19,156 nucleotides of DNA from Chromera velia (GCA_018398765.1 JAHBMJ010005579.1:50008-69163), one strand, 5' to 3'. Positions 9,302 through 16,463 are shown, counted from the stretch's first letter. Numbers and translations: made by a program. Notes: generated by a model from the letters alone, not told the origin.

Positions 9302-9418
9302 CCTATGGAGGCCTTGCAGGCTCGACTCCTCTCCGCCACCTCGTCGCACCCCCAAACAGCCTGCGCCGGGGGCCGCCACCTTCAGGACGGCTATGAGCTC
9401 CCCTGAGGTTCCTGACAA
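9302..9418 (-). other. Exon-like cassette, copy 3
   Basis: Minus strand. The acceptor is textbook: CCGCCCTTTTTTCTTGCAG just above 9418. The 117-nt segment (39 codons, phase 0 at both ends) reads LSGTSGELIAVLKVAAPG and later GGGEESSLQGLHR, and ends at donor GTATGT (9296-9301). The frame also continues without a stop through the donor to 8927, so the minus-strand ORF 8927-9424 is open for 165 codons; later parts (CEVSELAEIL, then RVSLQQEDNTSAG) align with copy 4 at 9688-9993. Unknown product. Confidence 0.42.
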
Positions 9419-9470
9419 CTGCAAGAAAAAAGGGCGGAATCGAACTTATGCATGAGCATGGAGACAGCCA

Positions 9471-9672
9471 GAAAGAACGCAAACAGATGGAGAGGGGCGG
9501 GGCAAAACGAGCGAACACTGGGAAAAAGCGCAGAAGAGCAGGCCCCAATACGAGAGACCTGTGCGATTGGAAGCTGAAGAACCCTGCTCTACTCTCTTTC
9601 GTTTTCCATAGCGGGTCTGCTCGGCCAGGCTGCCAAAGCTAAAGAGCCTAGGTGTACTCTACATCATTTTTC
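9471..9672 (+). repeat. Tandem duplication unit, copy 2
   Basis: Partner of 8734-8936. It keeps the GAAAGAACGCAAACAGATGG start and the CTCTACATCATTTTT end. The copies were separated by transitions nearly exclusively. Confidence 0.88.
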
Positions 9673-9687
9673 GTATGTTTCAAGTGT

Positions 9688-10043
9688 TTAGCTAAGCAAA
9701 ATGAAGGAAGAAAAACCTGCTGACATACTGTCGTTCTGCTGGAGGGAAACCTGTACCCTTATACGCTCCTTGGACCCCGACTGTCCTTTTTGCAGGTGCA
9801 CCAAGCCGCCTGAGCGAAACGGGGCAGACACAGAAAACACAAGAATCTTTGCGAGCTTCGATTTCTCGCAGGAGAAAGAAAAACCGAGAAAAGCGGAACA
9901 ACATTCCAGACAGGCATTCCCGCATCGACGTACTACATCGCTGTACCAAGAACAAGTAGTCATGTGGCAAAAACATGAAGACGGATCTCTCAAGTTCCCG
10001 TCGTCAGCTCCTCTTTTGCCCCCTCCGCTCTGGATTTTCGCAC
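9688..10043 (-). other. Exon-like open segment, copy 4 (paralogue of 11173-11498)
   Basis: Minus strand. The acceptor CTTCTCTTTGCAG (10044 upwards) opens a frame starting AKIQSGGGKRGADDG and continuing stop-free to 9688. It contains a cysteine-rich patch (CFCHMTTC, then CGNACLECC), CEKSKLAKIL and VSLQQNDSMSAG. The last two align with the ORF of copy 3. No start codon is required if it is an internal exon; a donor is not certain. Function unknown. Confidence 0.35.
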
Positions 10044-10113
10044 CTGCAAAGAGAAGAGATCGAAGGAGACCTCATGAGTGCACGGCTCGACCATGCTAGA
10101 TGCGCCTGGACTG
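9797..10113 (+). repeat. Dispersed repeat family D, copy 1 (direct pair with 11232-11567)
   Basis: 317 bp matching 11232-11567 with about two dozen transitions, one transversion and a single indel (a local duplication in the other copy). The long exact core runs through AAAGCGGAACAACATTCCAG and beyond. Its complement carries exon-like copy 4. Confidence 0.92.
9990..10094 (-). other. 34-codon ORF starting at ATG, conserved in both family D copies
   Basis: The minus strand reads MVEPCTHEVSFDLFSLQVRK and stops with TGA at 9990-9992. The second copy at 11445-11549 has the same length and start, with a few replacements among the changes. It overlaps the putative splice acceptor, so it could be a retained reading frame only by chance of high identity. 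Weak evidence for translation. Confidence 0.15.
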
Positions 10114-10274
10114 TATTGAAGTCTCTCTCGTCCATACAATAGCAGTCCCTCATGTTTTGACTACAGCCTACGCGACATTTTTCACCCGGAAGTACACCGT
10201 AGGAGGACCAACCTACCTGTGTATGTATAAACCTCGCCTCGCTGGGAGGCTGAGTCCTTCCTGTTCGAGTGGAG
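10114..10274. other. No supported gene
   Basis: Short open frames only; no recognisable domain, RNA or repeat partner was found by eye. Confidence 0.3.
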
Positions 10275-10364
10275 CGCTGTCGGCTTCCAAGTGCTCCGAC
10301 GGCCCATCCGGGCCCCTGTAGAGACAGCTCTCCATCGAAAGATCGTGAGGGCGTCTACTGCTCT
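10275..10364 (+). repeat. Inverted repeat arm (partner 15527-15616)
   Basis: 90 bp from CGCTGTCGGCTTCCAAG to GCGTCTACTGCTCT match the reverse complement of 15527-15616 with four mismatches (three transitions, one transversion). At the 15-kb site the minisatellite units follow about 40 bp further on; here the corresponding minisatellite unit lies 1.3 kb away (11691-11780), suggesting insertion or rearrangement between them. Confidence 0.88.
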
Positions 10365-10589
10365 CGTGCAGCAATGATGAGAAACAAAGAGCCACTGACG
10401 GAAAACCCGACAGAAACTAGTGACAAAAAGCTTAAAAAACCGTTTCGTACTCTAATACTTCTGCACTTCTCATACCCACAAGACCAAGAAGGACTGAAAA
10501 GAGGAGGCAAATGTGTTTTCACCCTTTGGATCCTCCGGGAATTCTAGTGGATCAGGATCTTATAGAAGGAGGTTCCTTGCAAAATATTT
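10365..10589. other. No supported gene
   Basis: A-rich DNA with an open + frame of about 60 codons and no recognisable content. A GGATCC and a GAATTC close together (10528-10545) look like a polylinker at first sight but the flanks do not match one. Confidence 0.3.
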
Positions 10590-10742
10590 ATACACGCGAA
10601 GATCCAGTCAATCCGACCAGCCAAGCGGAACGACGCAGTCAACCCTGAGTCACATACGTGAACAAGCACCATGCAGACACATACGCCTATGCACCAAATA
10701 CCCAAAGGTCTCGGACCAACAGCCATTTGATCACACACAGCT
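10590..10742 (+). repeat. Dispersed repeat family B, copy 2
   Basis: Partner of 6118-6270, gap-free, with transition-only differences. The boundary after ACACAGCTC is sharp: beyond it the two loci share nothing. Confidence 0.85.
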
Positions 10743-10980
10743 CATTGACATAATGATATTTTTCAGATCCCTTCTCTGTTTTTCTTTCAGGTAGCACTTC
10801 AGGCTGCTCCGTTGCTACTACGTTGGTCGCGTCACGTTGGGACCGCTATGTTACACTGTCCTTGTGTTGTTCGATCTTGAAACGTATACCGAGATTCTTT
10901 ACGTCCCGGGCCCCCTAATTTTGACTCCCGCAGACAAGAAAGAGTGGCAGTTGACCAAAAATGACAGGAAGCACACGAGC
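10743..10980. other. No supported gene
   Basis: A + strand frame (10837-11247) is open for 136 codons but runs through repeat DNA at 10981-11063, has no recognisable domain, and I do not call it. Confidence 0.3.
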
Positions 10981-11063
10981 CGTCTGCTCACCTTTCTCTT
11001 TCGTCTCATCGCCTGCACAAAAAATTCTTCATCATACATTCGTCACTGCCATCTCTTTAGATC
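10981..11063 (-). repeat. Inverted repeat arm 2 (partner 6696-6780)
   Basis: Reverse-complement copy of 6696-6780 followed by a T run and TGCTTGCGTG, which resembles the GCATGCAAGC/A-run context before the other arm, so the true repeat is probably about 120 bp. Confidence 0.8.
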
Positions 11064-11172
11064 AACCTTTTTTTTTGGCATGCTTGCGTGTTTTTGCCCT
11101 CATAGACTCCTCTTGACTCCCCACCCGTCTCAGACCAGCAACCCTTGTTCGACTTTTCTGCCCACAGGACCC

Positions 11173-11498
11173 CTACCATTCTCGGAATGGAAGCAAGACA
11201 AGGTTTCTGAGCTGAAGGAAAAAGAAGGTCAGCACCAAACCGCCTGAGTGAAACGGGGTAGACGCAGAAAACATAAGAATCCTTGCGAGCTTCGATTTCT
11301 CGCAAGAGAAAAAAAAACCGAGAAAAGCGGAACAACATTCCAGACAGGCATTCCCGCATCGACGTACTGCATTGCTGTATCGATGTACTGCATCGCTGTA
11401 CCAAGAACAAGCAGTCATGCGGCAAGAACACGAAGACGGACCTCTCAAGTTCCCGTCGTCAGCTCCCCCTTTGCCCCCTCTACTCTGGATCTTCGCAC
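11173..11498 (-). other. Exon-like open segment, copy 5
   Basis: Minus-strand paralogue of 9688-10043: acceptor CTTCTCTTTACAG, then AKIQSRGGKGGADDG, the cysteine patch (CSCRMTAC, CGNACLECC) and CEKSKLARIL. It carries an extra in-frame 21-bp duplication (seven residues, near 11380) in the middle. It diverges from copy 4 after SGGLV and ends at 11173. Confidence 0.35.
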
Positions 11499-11567
11499 CT
11501 GTAAAGAGAAGAGATCGAAAGAGACCTCATGCGTGCACGGCTCGACCATGCTAGATGCGCCCGGACT
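11232..11567 (+). repeat. Dispersed repeat family D, copy 2
   Basis: Partner of 9797-10113 and 19 bp longer, mostly because of a local duplication of CGATGTACTGCATCGCTGTA-type sequence near 11370-11400. Almost all other differences are transitions. Confidence 0.92.
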
Positions 11568-11634
11568 GCGGCTCCGGACGATGTCTGCAGAAAGGCATTC
11601 GAGTCGTTATCGGTGTCCATCTGAATTTCTGCAT

Positions 11635-11642
11635 CTTTTATA
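11635..11642 (-). promoter_or_regulatory. TATA-box-like motif upstream of exon-like copy 5
   Basis: The minus strand reads TATAAAAG here, about 130 bp upstream of the exon-like copy 5 acceptor and followed by a pyrimidine run and CTGCAG near 11591. The spacing would suit a promoter for a minus-strand transcript across the cassettes. A single 8-bp match is weak evidence. Confidence 0.2.
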
Positions 11643-11690
11643 CATGGTTTTTCGGTTTATGTTCCTGCCTCCATGGCAGGCGCCAACGTA

Positions 11691-11780
11691 TCAATCTGGA
11701 AGATCTGTATAGCAAGCCGGAGAGGGCGTCTAGCAAGGGTTTTCAGAAGATCTATGTGGCAGGGGGGGCGGGTCTCAAAC
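11691..11780 (+). repeat. Isolated units of the GGTCT minisatellite
   Basis: GGAAGATCTGTATAGCAAGC and GCGTCTAGCAAGGGTTTTCA match the B and C subunits of the array at 13346-13850, and also, with flanking CGCCAACG, the inverted array at 15345-15510. It ends at CTAGGGGGGGG (11780-11790). Confidence 0.75.
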
Positions 11781-12209
11781 TAGGGGGGGGCACTTCAGCC
11801 GGTTACACCATGGTTACTAACCCTACACCCCCCCCCCTACAATGTGTGACATGTAACCATCAGTCAAACGTGGTGCCAATCGATTAGTTACGTTTGGTTA
11901 CTCATAAAACTGGCTTCAAGATTGTTAAACAATTCAGGTTATGGTCAAAAATGATGAAAAATGATGTGTCACACTCACTTTGCCCCCAAACTCCCCGTAA
12001 CCGGGTAACCCGTAACCTTTTTTGACCCCCCTCAAAAATGAAGTAGCCTCCCTCAAGAAGCATTCAAACGTGTTCTAAACATCATTTTAAATGTTTTTAA
12101 AAGTTGAAAATTTGGTCGGTTACTGAGTTTAAAATGCTCGTAACCGGGTAACCTGTAACCTCTTTGTGTAACAAAGATAAAAAGGGGGTAACCCAAAGTA
12201 ACTACGTAG
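11781..12209. repeat. GTAAC/GTTAC-dense island
   Basis: More than a dozen GTAAC or GTTAC motifs occur in about 430 bp. The block CGTAACCGGGTAACC followed by (C/T)GTAACC occurs twice, near 11996 and 12138, with the same spacing. At the left edge TAGGGGGGGG (11781-11790) can pair with a C10 run followed by TA (11828-11839). No coding frame. It looks like the end region or internal repeats of a DNA transposon or a structured repeat, but I do not recognise a family. Confidence 0.55.
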
Positions 12210-13209
12210 CCTACACTCTAGGGTATAACACTCTACGGACAATCCCTAACTACATGTGTAGTTCTTACAACTTTTTTGATGAAAAAATAAAACTGTAACC
12301 CAATTTACAAACTTTAAAAAGCAAAAAAACCCTAAAGAACCACTAATTAGAGTATAGGTCTAAGCTTCAAGTAAGTTCTAAGTGGTTATAGTTGGTTCTG
12401 AGGTCGGTGTCACTTCCAGTTCTGGTCATTGGTTCATGAACCGAATAAACAGAGACAAGAACTATTGGAACTTTTTTGAACTAGAAGGAACCCAATCAAA
12501 ACCATGAGAACCGGGCTTGAACCATCTAAACCAAGCCCTCAACTGATGATTTAGCTTTCCATGATCGATCAGACTCATGTATGATGGTCAATCAGAGTTA
12601 TGCATGACCAGACCAATGACATAAATGATCTCACTCAGTCTCAGCAAAATGAATCGAACCGGTCCCCGCGCAAACGCAAAAACAACGGCCAGACAGATGG
12701 AACGAGGCGGGGGCTTAGCCTACGGCAATAGGGATCCATCTTTTATTAATGATCGATTCCGACATTCCGATCAGTGGCTTTTTTTTGGGGGTTCATGAGG
12801 CCGTTATGGTTGAAGATGGTCTGAAAGTTGAGACTGAAGAGCTTGCACGTCTTGAAACAGCCTTTCAAGAGTCAGAAGTAGTCAGAAGAGCAGTTTGACA
12901 ACAGCTAAATGCATAGAAAGTGCACAAAAAGTTGGTTTTTGTCGGTTCCAGCCAGTTTAGGTAAGTTCTGTTTTGAGTTCTTGAACCACCTTTCTAGACA
13001 TTTTGGAACTTTACCTGGCATCTAGTGGTTTTCTTGCCAGAACTAAAAAGATTTACAAGTTAGTGACTCTATTTACGTTGCAATATGGTTCTTTTTGGCT
13101 CAGAACCACAAAAAACATACTTTTAGAGTGTAGGTTTTTGTTTAAAACCCTAGGGGGGGGATGTTATAATTAATTTTTATTTTTTCTATTTTTTAGTGTC
13201 ATACCCTAG
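12210..13209. mobile_element. Possible non-autonomous DNA element (hAT-like), non-coding
   Basis: Inverted matches border this stretch: CCTACACTCTA (12210-12220) versus TAGAGTGTAGG (13124-13134), and CTAGGGTATAACACT (12218-12232) versus AGTGTCATACCCTAG (13195-13209, one mismatch). Inside both ends there are many GAACC/GGTTC motifs (about 12390-12540 and 12950-13110), as in subterminal regions of hAT elements. No target duplication could be found and the two inverted pairs give conflicting ends, so boundaries are uncertain. No ORF of note in 11.9-13.3 kb. Confidence 0.35.
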
Positions 13210-13345
13210 CCTACACTTCAAAAACATCAGATTTCGACGTAATTTAACAAAGTGGAGCTCCAAGTTGCCGGACTGGCTCGCAAAAATTTGTTTTTGTTCA
13301 CATTTTATGTTATTTTGGGCTCAAAATCTACCATAACCTTCCAGA
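13210..13345. other. Unassigned spacer
   Basis: A second CCTACACTT lies at 13210-13218, then AT-rich DNA leading to a C-run and the minisatellite. Nothing else seen. Confidence 0.3.
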
Positions 13346-13850
13346 GTGCCCCCCCTTAGGTCTCAAAGGGGTCTGGCAGGGGTCTCCGGAAGATTTGTGC
13401 GGCAGGGGGGGCAGGTCTTAAAAGGGTCTGGCGAGGGTCTTCGGAAGATCTGTGCGGCAGGCCGGAGGAGGCGTCTAGAAAAGGTCTTTGGAAGATCTAT
13501 ATGGCAGGGGGGGCGGGTCTCAAAGGGGTCTGGCGAGGGTCTCTGAAAGATTTATGCGGGAGGGGGGGCAGGTTTCAAAGGGGTCTGGTGAGGGTCTTCG
13601 GAAGATCTGTGTGGCAAGCCGGAAGGGGCGTCTAAAAAAGGTCTTTGGAAGATCTATACAGCAGGGGAGGCGGGTCTCGAAGGGGTCTTCGGAAGATTTG
13701 TGCGGGAGGGGACACAGGTCTCAAAGGGGTTTGGCAAGGGACCCGGTCTTCGGAAGCGCTTTGGAAGATCTCTGCAGCACGCAGGGCGGGTTTTGAAGGA
13801 GTCTTTGGAAGCCGTGCAGCAGGGGGGGCGGGTCTACAAGCTGAGGCCCT
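13346..13850 (+). repeat. GGTCT-GGAAGAT minisatellite with 157-bp higher-order unit
   Basis: Three related subunits follow each other: A of about 55 bp (GGTCTCAAAGGGGTCTGG, GGAAGAT, GCAGGGGGGGC), B of about 60 bp ending GCCGGA-GGGGC, and C of about 42 bp (GTCTARAAAAGGTCTTTGG). The order repeats: the B unit at 13413 recurs at 13570, exactly 157 bp later. The 3' end is more degenerate and contains deletions. Open frames across it (RKICAAG, GRSIWQGG, KGSGEGL motifs) are a by-product of the repeat; 157 is not a multiple of three, so frames rotate and I do not call a protein. Confidence 0.9.
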
Positions 13851-13905
13851 GTATATGCATTTCTGATCTAAAGACATGACGGAGTGAGAAAAAAGGAACA
13901 AAACG

Positions 13906-14514
13906 ATGAGTGCAGCAGCAGCAGTGGCGATTGCGATAACTCTGTTGGCCCAGTTCACCGTATACAAACACTGTAGCAAACAGTGTAAAGACTCCAGGTA
14001 TCTCAACCAACACCTTCGATCGTGCCCGTGGAGGCATGAAGACCTTGAGAGAAAGCTTCGCAAGAAAGATGAGAGAATGGTCCTGCTGCATGAGAACCAA
14101 AATAACATGGTCCATACGCAAAAACAGATAGTTGACCTCAAAGACGAGCTTTTGTAAGAAACGTTTTCCCAATTTCTGCAGCAACAGCAGCTGTTAGAAC
14201 AAGCTTCAGCTCCTGTGATGCTCAGGGTTTCTCCTCCCAAGCCCATGTGTGAGACAGTTGCGGTCGTTTTCTCCAGGAACGATAGGCGACCTTTGGAGCC
14301 TCTTCCATGTAGAGTGCCATCACGGTCATCGTACGGTACTCCTGCAGTGTCAGCAGAGGAGGACACTCAGGCTACTTCGGTAGTCACCTTTAGTAATGCA
14401 GTTCACGCGAAAAAAGTCTATCTAAAGAGATGGCGGCGACTCATGTATGCATGGCTGAAGGTCATAATTGCATCCGTGTTTTCTCTCTTCCAACACCTGG
14501 CTAGTCGGATTTAG
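13906..14514 (+). pseudogene. Small protein with hydrophobic N-terminus, C-C-H-C cluster and charged helix; one internal stop
   Basis: ATG at 13906 in a fair context (AAAACGATGA). Residues 2-20 are hydrophobic (AAAAVAIAITLLAQF), a signal or anchor segment. A C-x3-C-x8-H-x3-C set follows at residues 23-40, which could bind zinc. Residues 45-83 are highly charged (ERKLRKKDERM...VDLKDELL) and likely helical or coiled coil. TAA at 14155-14157 ends the 83-residue ORF, but the same frame continues with a glutamine-rich stretch (FLQQQQLLEQ) to 14514. A 28-bp GTAAG...CTGCAG stretch covers the stop but is too short for a usual intron. The last 35 codons lie in dispersed repeat DNA (inverted match to 6044-6115), so the original C-terminus is unclear. 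Family unknown. Confidence 0.45.
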
Positions 14515-14967
14515 TCTTTGGTGTCCGTTCCTCTTTCGGCTGAAGTCAGTCTCCTATCCCCACCTTGAGGCAACATCTTCGTCTGGCAGCACTGCTAGAG
14601 CATGGTCTCCAACCTACAGGCATTTTGCACTGAGATCACGAAGGTAGAGGCAATGCTCGATCCGAAGTCCGACAAGCGCTACGCTGGCACCTCCCCCCTT
14701 AAGAGGTGTTTCCCGCGATCGCCGGCTTGGGAGCCGCATGTATGGAAAGCATACATCGATCAGAGCACCCGTTCAGAGACAGCTTTTGGAAAACCTAGAC
14801 TTCAATACCGTCGCCCTACTAGCATCTCCGGTGCAGGATGTATAGAACACCAAAGGGCAGAGGACGAAACAGGTGCAGGACTCAACGAGAGGGATAACCA
14901 AACGGGCACACTGTCAGCAGAAGATGACCGAACAAGAAAAGATCAAACGGGGATAGAAGAGGTACAC
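14515..14967. other. Region with one unassigned ORF
   Basis: A + frame from about 14602 to 15000 is open for 132 codons; its 5' half has ordinary composition, but its last 10 codons fall inside family C repeat. A short block near 14690 (CCCCCCTTAAGA) resembles 7733-7745. No domain recognised; probably not a gene. Confidence 0.25.
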
Positions 14968-15074
14968 GAGTCACAGTGGCGGGAGAGAGTGAGCTTATGA
15001 CTCTCAAAGGAAGGGTAGCGGGGTGAAAACGAGTGGAGACCTAGAGAGAGGTCAAAGGGTAAAAGAGCAGGACC
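14968..15074 (+). repeat. Dispersed repeat family C, copy 2
   Basis: Partner of 7347-7442 with a short extra GGAAGGGTAGC-type insertion after CTCTCAAA. At its right end it runs directly into the relic of the unknown gene, whereas the 7.4-kb copy runs into the cassette repeat. Confidence 0.8.
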
Positions 15075-15233
15075 TGGTCGCACGGCTTCTCAAGGGAAGG
15101 TAGGACAGGACTTCTTGTAATCCCTGCAGAAGCACAATTTGAGAAGTACGATTTGTTCATTTGCGTGTGCGATGTACAGCGTCTGTCTAATGGGCTAATC
15201 GAGGTCTAGGGGTATCAGTGCAAGGAAGGAAGC
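15074..15233 (+). pseudogene. Second relic of the unknown gene of 3300-5079
   Basis: About 160 bp matching the reverse complement of 3444-3597. The translation gives GLLVIPAEAQFEKYDLF and then CVCDVQRLSNG in the same register. Where the 3.5-kb copy has TAA (3579-3581) this copy has CAA (15091-15093); where the 3.5-kb copy has TGG this copy has TAG (15207-15209). So the disabling stops are independent and both are transitions. A 5-6 bp length difference lies near 15100. The copy breaks off at GGAAGC, where a family A block begins. Confidence 0.8.
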
Positions 15234-15344
15234 AAGTCCGACCAGCGAAGCGAGTCAAAAGTTGGAAGAGAGAAACCACAGACGCAATCGACCTTGAGTC
15301 ACACACATGAATGAGCACCAGACACATACGAAGATCTTAGACTA
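15234..15344 (+). repeat. Family A unit
   Basis: Direct match to 6945-7047 (GTCCGACCAGCGAA, AACCACAGACGCAATCGACC, ATGAGCACCAGACA). Confidence 0.7.
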
Positions 15345-15510
15345 GTCCTTTGAGACCTGCCCCCCCTGCCACACAGATCTTCCGGAAACCCCTGCCAGAC
15401 CCCTTTGAGACCCGCCCCCCCTGCTGCATAAATCTTCCAAAGACCCTTGCTAGACGCCCTCTCCGGCCTGCTACACAGATCTTCCGGATCGACACGTTGG
15501 CGTGTGCGCA
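15345..15510 (-). repeat. Inverted copy of the GGTCT minisatellite
   Basis: Reverse complement of the 13346-13850 type array: about three subunits with GACCTGCCCCCCCTGCC and AGATCTTCCGGA. It continues into a CGACACGTTGGCG flank shared, inverted, with 11679-11695. Confidence 0.85.
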
Positions 15511-15526
15511 GACGCACCCTAGATCT

Positions 15527-15616
15527 AGAGCAGTAGACGCCTTCACAATCTTTCGATGGAGAGCTTTCTCTGCAGGGGCCCGGATGGGCCGTCGGAGCAC
15601 TTGGAAGCCGACAGCG
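15527..15616 (-). repeat. Inverted repeat arm (partner 10275-10364)
   Basis: Reverse complement of 10275-10364, four mismatches. Two degenerate AGCTCTTCCGRAGAC units of the minisatellite follow to about 15685. Confidence 0.88.
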
Positions 15617-15710
15617 ACCGTGCTGCATAGCTCTTCCGGAGACTCCACTCAACTGTGCCGCACAGCTCTTCCGAAGACCCCAGCTAGATCCCCTTTCACC
15701 GTGTTCAGCG

Positions 15711-16300
15711 GGTTGCGTTACTGTTTTTCCGTAATTTACCATTTTTAACCTTCAGTTACTAAAAAACCGTAACTTGGCGGCCTGACGGCCGCCTCATTAC
15801 TATTCTTTAGCAGTTACTCTTATGTGGACAGTGTAAGAACTGGTTCATGCAGTACTATGCTATATGTAGCTGATTGAAGCCACTTAGAAAGTTGCACTCA
15901 CATACAGTCAGGGCTAGACTTAGGTAGAGTCAGGGTAGGAGCGTTACTAGGCGTTACCTGGCGTTATCCAGACGTATAAAAGATTTAATGTGTTTTTCTT
16001 AAAAAATACGGTAGAATAAAGACTAAATTTAAGAAAATTTATAAATGAATCTGTGACATAATTAATTTTCTTATATGAACTATCCTTTATTTTTTGGTAT
16101 AGAAAGCCGAAAAAATGTTTATAATGGATTTAAAATTTACAGGACTAAATCTATAAACAAATTTATCAACAAATTTTATAACTTGTATTATCATTGAATT
16201 AAAAAACATTAATGCAAAGACTTAATCAACAAATGACTCCTTAATGCTTAATATGGTTTGAACATTGGTTTCATTTATTATCATGTGGCAATCTTCAAAG
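15711..16300. other. GTTAC-containing then AT-rich non-coding DNA
   Basis: 15711-15980 has repeated GTTAC motifs (for example GCGTTACTAGGCGTTACC near 15951), recalling 11781-12209. From about 15980 to 16300 composition switches sharply to AT-rich (runs such as AATTAATTTTC and TTTATTTTTTGG). No ORF. The abrupt change in composition suggests an inserted or intronic segment. Confidence 0.45.
15776..15793. other. Perfect GC-rich hairpin
   Basis: GGCGGCC TGAC GGCCGCC: seven paired bases with a 4-base loop, inside AT-rich DNA. There is no T run after it and it is not next to a gene, so I do not call a terminator. Confidence 0.5.
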
Positions 16301-16420
16301 TACGTTCACTTCGTTGAGTTCATCCGTTTTAAGATCAATGACCATCATCTCATTGCTCTTGATTCCGCAGACAAAGATCCATAAGACGCGGGATGGAAGA
16401 AGAGAAAAAAGGGGTCTCTC

Positions 16421-16430
16421 TCTCCCCTGT

Positions 16431-16463
<33 letters not shown>

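Noticed and set aside
10528-10550. Vector contamination suggested by adjacent GGATCC and GAATTC
   Set aside because: Flanking bases do not continue as a known polylinker and family B repeat DNA follows within 45 bp.
13346-13850. CRISPR array
   Set aside because: Units are contiguous related subunits with no unique spacers, and the context is eukaryotic.
13346-13866. + strand ORFs with RKICAAG and KGSGEGL repeats as a repeat protein
   Set aside because: The higher-order period of 157 bp is not divisible by three and subunits shift frame, so the repeats cannot encode a periodic protein.
13632-14366. Minus-strand ORF of 244 codons
   Set aside because: It spans the minisatellite and the antisense of the 13906 ORF; the N-terminal part is the complement of a better ORF with an ATG and sensible features.
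14602-15000. 132-codon + strand ORF as a gene
   Set aside because: No recognisable content, its end is in dispersed repeat DNA, and the start codon context is not special.
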